From an uncultured Paraburkholderia sp. (GTDB taxonomy: Bacteria > Pseudomonadota > Gammaproteobacteria > Burkholderiales > Burkholderiaceae), in the NCBI GenBank assembly GCA_940747215.1, contig CALNWS010000001.1, forward strand, positions 112,369 through 176,368: DNA of 64,000 nucleotides. Reading direction: 5' to 3'. The position numbers and the translations under genes are program-made. Shown piece after piece: positions 49,125 to 59,856 of this stretch (the first letter of the stretch is position 1; the number at the start of each line of letters is the position of its first letter). The notes beneath the pieces were generated by a model. That model saw nothing but the letters and a program-made list of their open reading frames with translations. It made no database searches and was not told the DNA's origin.

Positions 49125-49538
49125 TCAGCACGGGCCTTGGGGATTTTTCAGGGACGACTGGAATGGTTCAACGATCGGCGGTTGCTCATCAGTCTCTCCT
49201 TGGGAAGAAGACTGAGCTTGCCCGATTTCTTCTGCACTCTTCGACTGCGAGGCCCCAAGCAAATCCTGAGTGGCTCGCAACGCTATCAGATCAACCCACG
49301 CGATACCGCCCAAACGCATCGGCGCACAAGTGGCTAAGTCCAGCATCCATTTCGGAACTTCGATGAACTGGCCTTCGACAGCTCGCTTATCGAGAGCGCA
49401 CCACCAATACACGTATGCCGTACGTGCTCCAGTTGCCTTACGCACGACTACCTGTTTTTCGTGCCACGGATGCCAAGGATAGGAAACCGTTCGAGTCTCC
49501 CCGGCGGGAACAGCGTGCATCAAGTGCCTGCTCGCCAA
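49125..49538 (-). CDS. Unrecognised 137-aa protein in IS-rich region
   Basis: Open frame with a Trp/His-rich N-terminal part (TVSYPWHPWHEKQVVVRKAT, then AYVYWWCALDKRAVEGQFIE and VPKWMLDLATCAPMR) and a Ser/Gln-rich acidic C-terminus. Similar short proteins with the YPWHPWH motif accompany transposon or recombinase modules in Burkholderia and Pseudomonas as far as I recall; no function is known. It lies between IS5 and IS21 debris, so it is probably cargo of a lost element. The start may lie further upstream. Confidence 0.5.
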   Translation of the reverse strand: MASRHLMHAVPAGETRTVSYPWHPWHEKQVVVRKATGARTAYVYWWCALDKRAVEGQFIEVPKWMLDLATCAPMRLGGIAWVDLIALRATQDLLGASQSKSAEEIGQAQSSSQGETDEQPPIVEPFQSSLKNPQGPC

Positions 49539-49710
49539 GCTGCATGATGTGGCGCGACAAACAAGATGAGAATGTCGCGGTGAGTTGATGATGCCGGTGT
49601 TGATTGACGCTGATGAGCATCGCGCGCGCCGCGCGTCAATCAGGATGAGAACAGCGCGTCAGTCGGCGAGATCGATTGCTTAACGACGACGTTCGGATGT
49701 GAGCTGTTTG

Positions 49711-50539
49711 TCATTGCTGTTCCTCCGCGCGTGGCGGCACGCCGACGTTGTTTGGTGTCGCGAAACTGGCCGGGCGTCCCGGGTCCTGCTGCTTGCGCTG
49801 CAGGGCGGTGCGCCGTCGGTAGCTTTCGACGTTAAGCTCAAAGATGGTCGAGTGATGGACGAGCCGGTCGACCGCGGCCACTGTCATGGCCGGATCAGGG
49901 AAGACCTTGGTCCATTCGCCGAACGGCTGATTTGCGGTCAAGGGGACCGAACGCCGCTCATACCGTGCGCTGATCAACTCGAACAGTACCGACGTTTCCG
50001 CCTGGTCCTTGCTAACGTACGCGAAATCTTCAAGGATAAGGAGATCGAAGCGATCCAGTCGGTTGATGGCAGATTCGAGAGCCAGCTCGCGTCGCGCAAC
50101 CTGCAAGCGCTGCACGAGGTCGGTTGTGCGGGCGAACAGAACCTTCCAGCCTTTCTCCAGCAGGCTCAGTCGATGGCTGACGATAAATGTGACTTGCCGT
50201 CGCCGGGCGGCCCCATGAGAATCAGATTGGCGCCGTTACGCAGCCAGCCGTCGCCAGCGCAAAGCGCCGAGACGTGCGCCCGGTACACTATCGGGATCGC
50301 ATCGAAATCGAAGTTCTCCAGCGTCTTGCCCGGCAACAGTCTGGCTTCCCTGAGGTGGCGTTCGATGCGGCGTCGATCGCGCTCAGCGATCTCGTGTTCG
50401 GCCAGTGCCATCAGCAGGCGTGCCGCAGGCTAGTCTTCCGTGTCGGAACGCTCGGCAAAGCTGGACCAGATCTGCTTGATGGCGGGCAGCCGCAAGTCAT
50501 TGAGCAGCAGCGACAGGCGGGTGGCGTCGAAATCGTGGC

Positions 50540-50543
<4 letters not shown>
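49711..50543 (-). pseudogene. istB: IS21-family helper ATPase IstB, decayed
   Basis: Starts at 50543 (MSHDFDATRLSLLLNDLRLP, IKQIWSSFAERSDTED), then an in-frame TAG at the Trp position before PAARLLMALAEHEIAERDRR. Walker A LMGPPGDGKSHLSSAI follows, then a frameshift near 50165 and the second half (RLDRFDLLILEDFAYVSKDQ, LFELISARYERRSVPLTANQ, FPDPAMTVAAVDRLVHHSTI) to 49711. Its ATG overlaps the istA stop. One nonsense codon plus one frameshift. Confidence 0.9.
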
Positions 50544-52115
<1,572 letters not shown>

Positions 52116-52187
52116 CCAGGCAATGACCGTGAGCAGCTGCGATCGTGCGGCCACGTTAAATCCAGTCGAATACAGGAGCGCTTCATC

Positions 52188-52900
52188 ATGGAAATCGCTG
52201 TCATCAATTTTTTCGGGCAACGTTGGCAAAAGCACCGTCGTCCATCATCTGCTTGCGCCGCGCCTCAACGACACCGAAGGAATCTCTATCGGATCGATCA
52301 ATTCGGATGATCGTGAAAAGGAAGCTGCGCTGCGTGGGTTCCAGTTCGACGAGCTGCAGGACCAGCTGATGAGGCTGGAAAACGCCGTGGTCGACGTAGG
52401 CGTGTCGAACGTGGAAGACTTTGTGCGCCTGATGCAAAGCTATGGCGGGTCGCACGAAGATTTCGATATGTTCATTGTCCCGGCTGTGTCGAGCGCGAAG
52501 CAGCAGGTTGACACCATCGCGACGTTGCGCGCGCTTTCCGACCTCGGTGTGCCGTCATCCAAGATTCGGTTTGTCATGAATATGGTTGATCGCCGGCAGG
52601 ATCTCGGTCGCAGCTTCGCGAAACTGTTCGAATTCCATTCGAGGAGCGACGCTTTTTCGATGAACCGGGACGCGGTGATTTACGAGAACCCGATCTTCGA
52701 AAAGATCAAAGGGTTCGACAGATCGATCATTGAGATCCGCGACGACCCGCGCGAATTACGTCGCGCTCAACGCCGAGGCGATGGAGAACGGCGCATCCGA
52801 GGCCGAAAAGGCACATATTCGGCAGATGGTCACGCTCAAACGTCTTGCGAACCGCGTTACGTCGGAACTGGACAGTGTTTTTAACGTGCTGGTGCGGTGA
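52188..52900 (+). pseudogene. stbB: Plasmid stability ATPase StbB-like, frameshifted
   Basis: ParA-like ATPase of the StbABC plasmid-stability family (IncW R388 type). The start at 52188 has CAGGAG upstream. MEIAVINF is followed by a run of T with one base too many; removing one T restores SGNVGKSTVVHHLL, the Walker A of StbB. The body (LRGFQFDELQDQLMRLENAV, VDVGVSNVEDFVRLMQSYGG, SHEDFDMFIVPAVSSAKQQV) is clean. A second single-base shift near 52760 precedes the C-terminus (YVALNAEAMENGASEAEKAH). The TGA overlaps the next ATG (TGATG). Confidence 0.82.
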
Positions 52901-53536
52901 TGGGCGCACCTGACGACACGATCCGCGAGGAACTGATTGGCGCTGTGCTCGGTGAGCCTTCGCACTTGCGTCGTGACGTTAAGGAACTGACCACGCTTCT
53001 GCAGACCAGCGGCAAGCAGTTCAAGGACGATGGAGAGCTCACGCTGCTGCGTTTCGCGGCGCGGTATGACCAGTTCCTCAAAGACTTCAGCGCATCGGCT
53101 ACCGACGTGCTCGCGGAAGCTGGACGGCTTTCCGAGGCGCGCGACCAGCTGCTCGGCGAGATCGCCGTTCGCCAGCACGACGAGCTTTCGGGACGAATGC
53201 GTGCGCAGTTGCGCGACGTGCTGCGCGAGGAACGATCCAGCCATAGTATCGGCTCGCATCGAGCTTGCAGTGTGGGCCGTCTGCACTGCTCTCGGCGCCG
53301 CGGCGCTATCAGTGGGCGCGCTCGCCGCGCTGCATCTGTCTGAGGCGAACTACTTTTCGATCGTGCGGTATCACCACGGCCACTTCGATCTAAGTGGCAC
53401 GTCGAATGCGCGTAGCGATTACCCGAATCAATGCCATTCGGTCGGTAGTGATCAGAAGAGCTTGGTCAATTCAAATACGGCGGCGTCGAAAATGGGCCTT
53501 GAAGACAGTCTCTCAGGCCGGCACCTATTCTCGTGA
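52900..53536 (+). pseudogene. StbC-like plasmid protein, frameshifted
   Basis: Starts in the TGATG overlap with stbB, the arrangement seen in stbABC operons. The first 115 codons (REELIGAVLGEPSHLRRDVK, TLLQTSGKQFKDDGELTLLR, RFAARYDQFLKDFSASATDV) form an amphipathic alpha-helical region. After REERSS near 53240 the frame shifts to ARIELAVWAVCTALGAAALS, a membrane helix. Membrane-anchored StbC proteins are known from R388-like plasmids; assignment rests mainly on position and shape. Confidence 0.6.
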
Positions 53537-53619
53537 GTGCCGGTTTTCGCCGTCGCTGGTAGCATCAACGACGGTTTTTTTATACGGAACGAAGAATGCG
53601 AACAGTTTTGTGGCGCCTG

Positions 53620-53830
53620 GCGCACACTCGAAGGACTGACGCATTTCGGCTGCCTGGCGCACGCCCGCCGAGCCTTCGTCGAGGCCCTCAAGGGCATGAA
53701 GAAGCCTGGCGGCCGCGCGGCGCAGGCACTGGAATACTTCAAGGCGCTGTATCAAGTCGAGACACTGGCCAAAGCCGATCCGCCTGAAGGCGAAACGTGC
53801 GTGGGCCATACGTACCGGTTGCGCCAGGAT
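53620..53830 (+). pseudogene. IS66-family transposase fragment
   Basis: RTLEGLTHFGCLAHARRAFV, EALKGMKKPGGRAAQALEYF and KALYQVETLAKADPPEGETC are consecutive pieces of the IS66 TnpC DDE domain around the C/HARR region. Only about 70 codons are present, and both flanks are unrelated. Dead fragment. Confidence 0.85.
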
Positions 53831-53839
53831 CCGCTCAAG

Positions 53840-54480
53840 CCAGCCGCGACAGGTCTCTATGTTGTGCAGGGGCAGAAGAAGCCCGGCAAACTACCCTGTG
53901 TGGACAGGTGGTGACACCGGATACGTTTTCGCCGGGACGCCGTAGGAATCTGGCACTTCAGGCATGCGTGCCTGCATCGGTGCACCGGTCGGTTCGTACA
54001 CGATCGACTCATATGTGAACGACGATCAGCACACCGTCAGCGTCTTCGATCGCATGCAGTGGCAGAAGGCGCAAAACCCGCGTGCAATCGACGTCTACTA
54101 TATCGACAATACGTTCCAGCAGCGCGTGCGCTACTGATCTTTTAACGGGAAGGATCTTACCAAGAAGAGAGAAAAGCTACGTTGCAGCGGCCATGTGTGG
54201 TGATCTCCATCAGCACCGCGTATGCGCAAATTCCGGTTGTGAGCGGACCATCCAGTCCCGATCAGTTTGTGGTTTGTGCGCACAGCAACAAGCTCAGGCA
54301 CAGCTCGATGAGCAGAAAGCCTCGGCGCCGGCGGTTGATGCAAATGCGACGGCGATTCAAGTGACGCAGCTTCAGCAACTGCAGACGTTGCAGGCTAAAG
54401 CCGGTGGTTTCAACCTTATGATGGAGGAAAATAAAAGTCATATCAGCAATTCGGCTAAATCGTGGTCAGAGGCCAAATGT
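53840..54480 (+). pseudogene. Two degenerate, unrecognised reading frames (possibly conjugation genes)
   Basis: A first piece ends at 54137 with GSYTIDSYVNDDQHTVSVFD and RMQWQKAQNPRAIDVYYIDN. A second has a signal-peptide-like start near 54190 (VVISISTAYAQIPVVSGPSS), then in another frame QQQAQAQLDEQKASAPAVDA and IQVTQLQQLQTLQAKAGGFN. The AYAQIPVV start and the Gln-rich helix resemble VirB5-type minor pilin proteins of type IV secretion, which would fit the neighbouring stb genes, but the match is weak. Confidence 0.35.
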
Positions 54481-54484
54481 GGTC

Positions 54485-54697
54485 GGGCCTCCGCATGAAG
54501 GCCCCTTGTGCGACAAGGCTTTGCGAGCGGGTGTTGCCAGATAAGGCGTTCCGGGCCATGCAGCAAAATCATCTGCAAGCCCCGTCGGCAACCGGATTTC
54601 AGCGAAAAGACCCCGAACGTCCGAAAAGCCTTGCTGGGTGGGGCTGCTCATGCAGACCATCTGCAAGCCCTTTATAAGGGCCTTCGTGCGGAGGCCC
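54485..54697. repeat. 20-bp inverted repeats bounding a 213-bp segment
   Basis: GGGCCTCCGCATGAAGGCCC (54485-54504) and GGGCCTTCGTGCGGAGGCCC (54678-54697) are reverse complements at 19 of 20 positions. Each arm can also fold on itself (GGGCCT with AGGCCC). Inside, CATCTGCAAGCCC occurs twice, at about 54570 and about 54658. This has the shape of a small non-autonomous element or a structured RNA; no coding potential is convincing. Confidence 0.6.
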
Positions 54698-54979
54698 TGC
54701 AAATGCGGTTGTCAAAAACGGCAAAGAAGCGCAGTCCTGAAACCTTTTGAATATCCTGTTCCACTGATGCCATTACGCTGATCTGCGGCACAGCGCCTCT
54801 TCCTTTAGCGAAAACTGCCGACGATTACGACGTGTTGTTGCCCTGAAAAATGCCTGACGATCTGCACAACATTATTGTGCTACCACGTTTTTACGCACTG
54901 CCACACACGTTCTGAGGGACGTGCTTACAGAGGGACGTGCTTACAAATTGAGTCATCTTTCATTGAAAGGAACGCACGG

Positions 54980-55731
54980 GTGTCCGCACCAAACCTGATT
55001 CCTCATATCTGCAGCGTGCTCGAATCACTGCAGCCCGCCGAGCGCAAGGTCGCGGACATGGTACTGTCCGACGTCGATTTTGCGATGCGCGCGAGCATCA
55101 CAGAGCTTGCGAAGAGATCGGATGTGTCCGAGCCTTCGGTGACGCGTTTTTGCTGCGCAGTAGGCGCGCATGGTCTGCGCGATTTCAAGATGCAGCTTGC
55201 ACAGAGCGTGGCGAGCGGGATGCCGTATACATTCACGGCCGTCGCGCGCGATGACGATACGCAGATGCTGCTTGACAAGGTTTGGGAAACGGCGATCGAG
55301 GGCGTCACACAGGCGCGCAGCGCAATCAATCCCGTTGCGGTAAGTAGCATTGTGTAGCATTGGCCGCGCTGACGAGTGCGCGTCGCGTGTACTTCTTCGG
55401 TATCGGTTCAGGTTCGGGACTTGTCGCACAGGATGCAGCACTGCGCTTTTTGCGACTCGATATTGCGGCGAGTGCGTTTGCGGATGCGCATTTGCAGCGG
55501 CTTCTCGCCGTGGCTCGTCGATATTCCTTTGCTGCTGCACGTGTCGAGTCACATCGATCCGAATACGCCTAGCGTATCGAGGCTCATGCATCTGTGCGTG
55601 ATGGATGCGCTCGCGATAGGCATCGCATTGCGGCTCGAACCGCAAACGCTGGAGAAGATACGAAATGCGCAGGCGCGGCTGTCGCATGAGACGGAGGTAG
55701 CTTCTAAGGCTAATCCGCAGTACCCCGTTTA
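54980..55731 (+). pseudogene. RpiR/HexR-family transcriptional regulator, decayed
   Basis: From GTG 54980: VSAPNLIPHICSVLESLQPA, the HTH_6 domain (SITELAKRSDVSEPSVTRFC, GAHGLRDFKMQLAQSV). The frame ends at 55355 with a small insertion. The SIS domain start (ALTSARRVYFFGIGSGSGLV) is in a second frame and ends at a stop near 55570, and the last part (SRLMHLCVMDALAIGIALRL) is in a third frame. About 100 codons of the SIS domain centre are missing. HexR-type proteins control glucose catabolism genes. Confidence 0.87.
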
Positions 55732-55744
55732 GCCCCATTCCATT

Positions 55745-56000
55745 ACTGAATTGCCCCGGGTTTCTGGGAGACCGATTTGCTTGAGTCAGGCCGCCTTCGC
55801 AACGTCCCTAGGCTACTGGTAGTAAGCTTGCTCGGCTTCGGCCGGCGGGATATCGCCGATCGGACCGAACAGCCTACGATTGTTGAACCAGTGACCCATT
55901 CGAGCGTCGCCAGTTCGACCTGCTGACTGTGCCACGGGCCACGCTGGTGGATCAGCTCCGACACTTATACAGGCCGTTGATTGTTTCGGCCAGCTCTCCT
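55745..56000 (-). pseudogene. IS3-family (IS407-type) transposase 3' remnant
   Basis: On the minus strand: AETINGLYK, then LATLEWV, then in another frame NNRRLFGPIGDIPPAEAEQA with a stop after AYYQ and the end around LKQIGLPETRG. This is the C-terminus of IS3-group OrfB (integrase core) with at least two lesions. Only about 80 codons remain. Confidence 0.8.
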
Positions 56001-56121
56001 ATAAGTGATGTGCCTCATTTTCCCGGTGACACTGGCTCTCGGTTGCAGTTATTTCGAGCTGGGTGCGTCGCGGATTGCAAGCCGTTACACAATCTATCAC
56101 CTGAATTAAAGGAGTTTCGCC

Positions 56122-56373
56122 ATGCGCGCCGAAGATATTCTTCCCATGCACATCAACCAGGCCGACATCGACGGTGTCACCGTCCGCAAGGGAACGGTCG
56201 GCGCGTTTCTCGCGAATGCGCGCGTCTGGCGTGATCCGGTCGCATCGGCTGATGCGAAGGCTGAGGCCGAACGCGACATCGTCGAGGCGTTACCGGCGCT
56301 GCGCGCGCTCGGCCTGTTCGACATGCTTGACATTCGCGATGACGCGCTACGTGCGTTCGTCGCTGCGCATTAG
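56122..56373 (+). CDS. Conserved small protein of unknown function
   Basis: The product is 83 aa: MRAEDILPMHINQADIDGVT, then VRKGTVGAFLANARVWRDPV, and an acidic helical end (ERDIVEALPALRALGLFDML). AAAGGAG precedes the start by 9 bp. The sequence is well composed, without membrane segment or signal peptide. I believe similar proteins occur across Burkholderia but cannot name the family. It stands alone and intact between dead elements. Confidence 0.65.
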   Translation: MRAEDILPMHINQADIDGVTVRKGTVGAFLANARVWRDPVASADAKAEAERDIVEALPALRALGLFDMLDIRDDALRAFVAAH

Positions 56374-57430
56374 CGCAGGTAACACAGTGCAGACGCGTTC
56401 AACGAACGTGTGCCGCGCCTGCGCATTTCACTACACGGCCTTCACGAGTTCGAGCCGGTACATGATTACGTCCGGGGAGAAACTGTGTCCCTTCGACGTG
56501 GAACCACGCCTCAGCCCGTCCTGTTGCCAAGCGGCTGCGGCGCAGCCGCCTCTTTAGAACTGTACGTGCGACGTTAGCCTCATACAGCTCAAGCTGTTGC
56601 AAATTGAAGCCATCAGCGCTAAATCGGTTGGCTGTTCCATTGCTTTGCTCATCGGACTCTTGGATCAGCACGACGCCGATGAAAGCTGCGGATTTCCAGC
56701 TTGCCATCGGGGGTATTGGTCGGTGGAGAACTAGAATCACCATGTGCGCGATGTTGCTCTTCGAGAAGACGCCTGCAGGACCCGCTTTGCTGGCCCGGCT
56801 GCATTCCATGGCGTTGAGCCTTCGTGCCGGGCGGCCTTGGCGAACCCGGCATCAAGACTATCTGGCAGGGCCGGCAACGTGTTATGGATTTCGCCGCCGG
56901 CATCAGGTTTGCCCGCGAGATCGGACATCACTGACTTATGTGTAATGAGGTGGACCTCTGCCACCATTCTTGAACATTACCGGATGGTGAAAGTATTGCG
57001 CTTTAGATTTGAAACCCTTCTCTAAAAAAACTCTTCTCAGTATCCTTAAATTGTTAATACAATGCAAATCAAGCGCTCTGCAGCAAATTGCAAGGTATGA
57101 AGTGCGCATCCATCCCCAAGCAGCCGGTTTTACTCGGTCTGTCTCTGCCGCAAGTGGCGGGAAATGTGACTCAAAGAGATCCAGCACATCTGATTTATTA
57201 TCAGGGCCTTCTGGAAATCATGTGGATAAAACGCAGTATTTTCATATCGGGGGAGGCATGCGGGTGAAGATCTTCAGGCACAGATACTCATCTGTCACAC
57301 CGTCCGTATGTCCATCTTTGGATGACACGAATCTTGTTGTTGAGTCTTTCAAAGAAGTCGAATGATACCTTATTTCAGGCTTGTAGTAAGAAACGATCTT
57401 CTCCAAATGACGTTCAACTGTCTAAGCGAA
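56374..57430. other. Region without a supported gene
   Basis: About 1 kb of mixed debris. Short open frames on both strands do not form a recognisable protein; the minus-strand stretch 56399-56809 (SWKSAAFIGVVLIQESDEQS) is the most protein-like but unrecognised. From about 56950 the base composition becomes AT-rich. A 14-bp motif at 57163-57176 recurs at 63262-63275 on the far side of the cyclitol operon. Confidence 0.5.
57148..57180. repeat. Left copy of a direct repeat flanking the cyclitol operon
   Basis: CCGCAAGTGGCGGG then AAATGTGACTCAAAGAGAT. It aligns with 63244-63279 in the same orientation, with 14 identical bases in a row (AATGTGACTCAAAG). Probably an end of the same mobile element. 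Confidence 0.55.
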
Positions 57431-57439
57431 TTTATGGTT

Positions 57440-57880
57440 TGATGCGCTGACACTTCAGACTGGCATAAACGGCGTGCCCAGCAGATGTGTGATGGTATGG
57501 ATTGCGAGGTTGTGGAACTCAATGTTCAGCCGGACCATGTGCATATTTTGATGAACATTCCGTCGAAGATGCGGTATTTGGATTGGGCGTCCTGAAAGAG
57601 CATACTGTCATACAGATTTTTAATATATTTAATCTTTTTGAAAATAAGACTTACTAGGGCAATCATTTTAGGACAATCATTTCTGAGCAAAGGGCTACTG
57701 CCTCGAACGGTTTGAGCAGCAAGATTCAAAAGTACGTTCAATTCTCAGGAGAAGAAAGAGGTGCATCAGGAGCAGCTTGAATTGGAGCCGATAGAGAAGG
57801 ACATACTCAGAAGTGACGATAGGTGTTTCATTACGGCCCTTGAAGGTGGCTTGGTGCGAAATCACGTTCTACGAACGTGA
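57440..57880 (+). pseudogene. tnpA: IS200/IS605-family TnpA transposase remnant
   Basis: One frame reads QMCDGMDCEVVELNVQPDHV then HILMNIPSKMR, which is the Y1 HUH-transposase core with the His-x-His metal motif (DHVHIL). It stops at 57597 (WAS, TGA). Further pieces follow in other frames, including EEKEVHQEQLELEP near 57750. A perfect palindrome at 57862-57880 may be the right-end hairpin. Dead element directly upstream of the cyclitol operon. Confidence 0.75.
57862..57880. repeat. Perfect palindrome upstream of the cyclitol operon
   Basis: TCACGTTC, 3 nt, GAACGTGA. It lies about 88 bp before the cyclase start. It is either the subterminal hairpin of the IS200-type remnant or an operator for the operon. 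Confidence 0.6.
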
Positions 57881-57967
57881 AGATTTACTGATTTCTCTCA
57901 TCCGGGCGGATGCTCATTTCTTTGATTTTCTTGGAAATGACAGTGTTTGAAAACATGGAGAATTTCG

Positions 57968-59116
57968 ATGGAGAAAATCAAAATCTGCGCGACACAGCAG
58001 GTTGAGTATCGAATTGAATCGCATGATTCTATGGAGAAGCTGGCGGCGGACATTGCGTCTTTCGCCGATGGCGGTGCGATAAGTATTTTCGTCGACCACG
58101 GGCTACCGCGCACGCATGTCGACACGTTCGTAACCGCGCTTCGCTCTGCCGGTGTCATCGCGTGCTGCCACCCCGTAGGCGCGAATGAAGGGCAAAAGAC
58201 ACTCGACAATGCGCTGCATATTGCGGCGATATTGAATCAGTCCGATACGAAGCGCCGTTCAGCACCACCGGTCGTGATCGGTGGTGGGGTTGTCTGCGAT
58301 GTTGTGGGATTCGCATGTAGTCTATATCGTCGCGGCATCCCGTTCATTCGTGTGCCAACCACACTGCTCGGTATGGTCGACGTCAGTGTTGCTGCAAAAA
58401 CGGCGGTCAATCATTTTGGTTACCGGAACAGGCTCGGTTCATTTCATCCTGCAGTCGCCACTTATGTATATCCGGGTTTTCTTGACACCCTGCCCGACCG
58501 ACACGTCGCGAACGGTCTGGCTGAAGTATTCAAGATAGCGCTGATCAAAAGTCGACGTCTGATTGATCTGCTCGACGTGCATGGGCAGGTATTCTTCGAG
58601 CCCGGCGGCGAATCGAATCCGTTCGCCAGGGAAATCATCCATCTGGCTGCGATGGCAATGGCCGAAGAGTTGGAGCCTAACCTGTGGGAACGTGATCTGT
58701 GTCGCGTCGTTGACTACGGACATTCGTTTAGTCCGTTAATCGAGATGACCTATATCGACGAGCTACTGCATGGCGAAGCCGTCGCAGTTGACTGTCTGTA
58801 TTCGGTGCTGTTGTCGAGGCAGCGTGGCATGCTGACTGAAGCTGATGTCGATCGGATTTTCGATATTGCGAAAAAGCTTCGCCTTCCTATCTATCATCGC
58901 GGCTTTGGCGACGGGCAGCTCGTTGCCGACGCATTGCGCGATACTACGATTCATCGCGACGGCAATCAGAATTTGCCGTTAATGCACGGTCTCGGTGATG
59001 CAGCATTTGTCAATGATCTGACGCCTGTCGAGATGCGTGCTGCATCCGAGGCGTTATCACGGATTTCTTCGACAGCCCGGATCGCTGGTTTTCCTATGGA
59101 GTCGTACGTGACATGA
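57968..59116 (+). CDS. Sugar phosphate cyclase, 2-epi-5-epi-valiolone synthase type
   Basis: The product is 382 aa, homologous to dehydroquinate synthase. NAD-binding GGGVVCDVVGF at about residues 105-115; substrate region PTTLLGMVDVSVAAKTAVNH at 130-149 followed by RNRLGSFH; metal ligands Glu186 (LAEVFKI), His252 (DYGHSFSP) and His268 (LHGEAV). The VSVAAKTAVN form, in place of SSVGGKTGIN of dehydroquinate synthase, points to the valiolone synthase group, which cyclises sedoheptulose 7-phosphate to 2-epi-5-epi-valiolone. The start at 57968 has GGAG 10 bp upstream. It is first in a five-gene operon and overlaps the next gene by 4 bp. Codon use is less GC-rich than in the gsp genes, suggesting transfer. 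Intact. Confidence 0.92.
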   Translation: MEKIKICATQQVEYRIESHDSMEKLAADIASFADGGAISIFVDHGLPRTHVDTFVTALRSAGVIACCHPVGANEGQKTLDNALHIAAILNQSDTKRRSAPPVVIGGGVVCDVVGFACSLYRRGIPFIRVPTTLLGMVDVSVAAKTAVNHFGYRNRLGSFHPAVATYVYPGFLDTLPDRHVANGLAEVFKIALIKSRRLIDLLDVHGQVFFEPGGESNPFAREIIHLAAMAMAEELEPNLWERDLCRVVDYGHSFSPLIEMTYIDELLHGEAVAVDCLYSVLLSRQRGMLTEADVDRIFDIAKKLRLPIYHRGFGDGQLVADALRDTTIHRDGNQNLPLMHGLGDAAFVNDLTPVEMRAASEALSRISSTARIAGFPMESYVT

Positions 59117-59856
59117 CGAAGCCTGTTCTGTTGATTACAGGCGGCACACGGGGGATCGGCGCCGCCGTCGCCCGTCATGCGGCGCGTGCTGGCTGGATTG
59201 TTCATGTGTGGGGGCGAGACGTGCATTCGGGTGAGGCACTCGCGCATGCGCTCTCCGATTGCCCCGGCGAATGCTTCTACCGTCAAGTCGACGTCACTGA
59301 TTATGTGACGCTCGAGCGCGAGTACGCACGACTTGCTGGCGAGCACCACGTTGCATACGCATTTAACAATGCCGGCATTTCCGCCGCCGGCTCGCTTGCG
59401 ACGGTCGACGTCGACACAGTGCGGCATTGTTTCGATACGAACGTGTTTGGCCTGTGGGCGAACCTGCGGTTCCAACTGGCCGACATGACGAATGCGGGAC
59501 AGGGCGTTATTGTCAATAACCATTCGATTCATGCGGTCCGGGCAGTATTCCCGGGTGTCGGCATCTATGCCGCATCGAAAGCGGCGGGAGCGGCATTGAC
59601 TAGGGCAGCTGCGCTTGAGGCAGGGCCGGCGGGGATCAGGGTGAACGGCATCGCGCCGGGGCCGGTCGATACGAAAATGTACCACCAAAGCCTCGTTGAC
59701 AGTGCCGACGCGCATGCCTGGCCGTCGCTCATTCCGCTTGGACGCATTGGCACGGAGGATGAAGTTGCAGAGACGGTAATGTTCCTGTTTTCGTCCGGCG
59801 CAGCATTTATCAATGGCCAGATTATCGGCATAGATGGAGGTGCGTCGTGTTACTGA
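59113..59856 (+). CDS. Short-chain dehydrogenase/reductase of the cyclitol operon
   Basis: The product is 247 aa, a classical SDR: cofactor motif TGGTRGIG at about residues 9-16, NNAG at 85-88, catalytic Ser138, Tyr152 and Lys156 (YAASK), and the C-terminal FINGQIIGIDGG. Probably oxidises or reduces a ring hydroxyl of the valiolone-derived cyclitol with NAD(P). Its ATG overlaps the cyclase stop (ATGA) and its end overlaps the next gene by 10 bp. Intact. Confidence 0.93.
   Translation: MTKPVLLITGGTRGIGAAVARHAARAGWIVHVWGRDVHSGEALAHALSDCPGECFYRQVDVTDYVTLEREYARLAGEHHVAYAFNNAGISAAGSLATVDVDTVRHCFDTNVFGLWANLRFQLADMTNAGQGVIVNNHSIHAVRAVFPGVGIYAASKAAGAALTRAAALEAGPAGIRVNGIAPGPVDTKMYHQSLVDSADAHAWPSLIPLGRIGTEDEVAETVMFLFSSGAAFINGQIIGIDGGASCY

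Noticed and set aside
54875..55357. 160-codon intact RpiR-type regulator
   Set aside because: It has the HTH only; the SIS domain continues in other frames with a deletion, so it is a truncated pseudogene.
56399..56809. 136-codon minus-strand frame as a real gene
   Set aside because: No family recognised, no ribosome site, and composition changes within it; left as unassigned debris.
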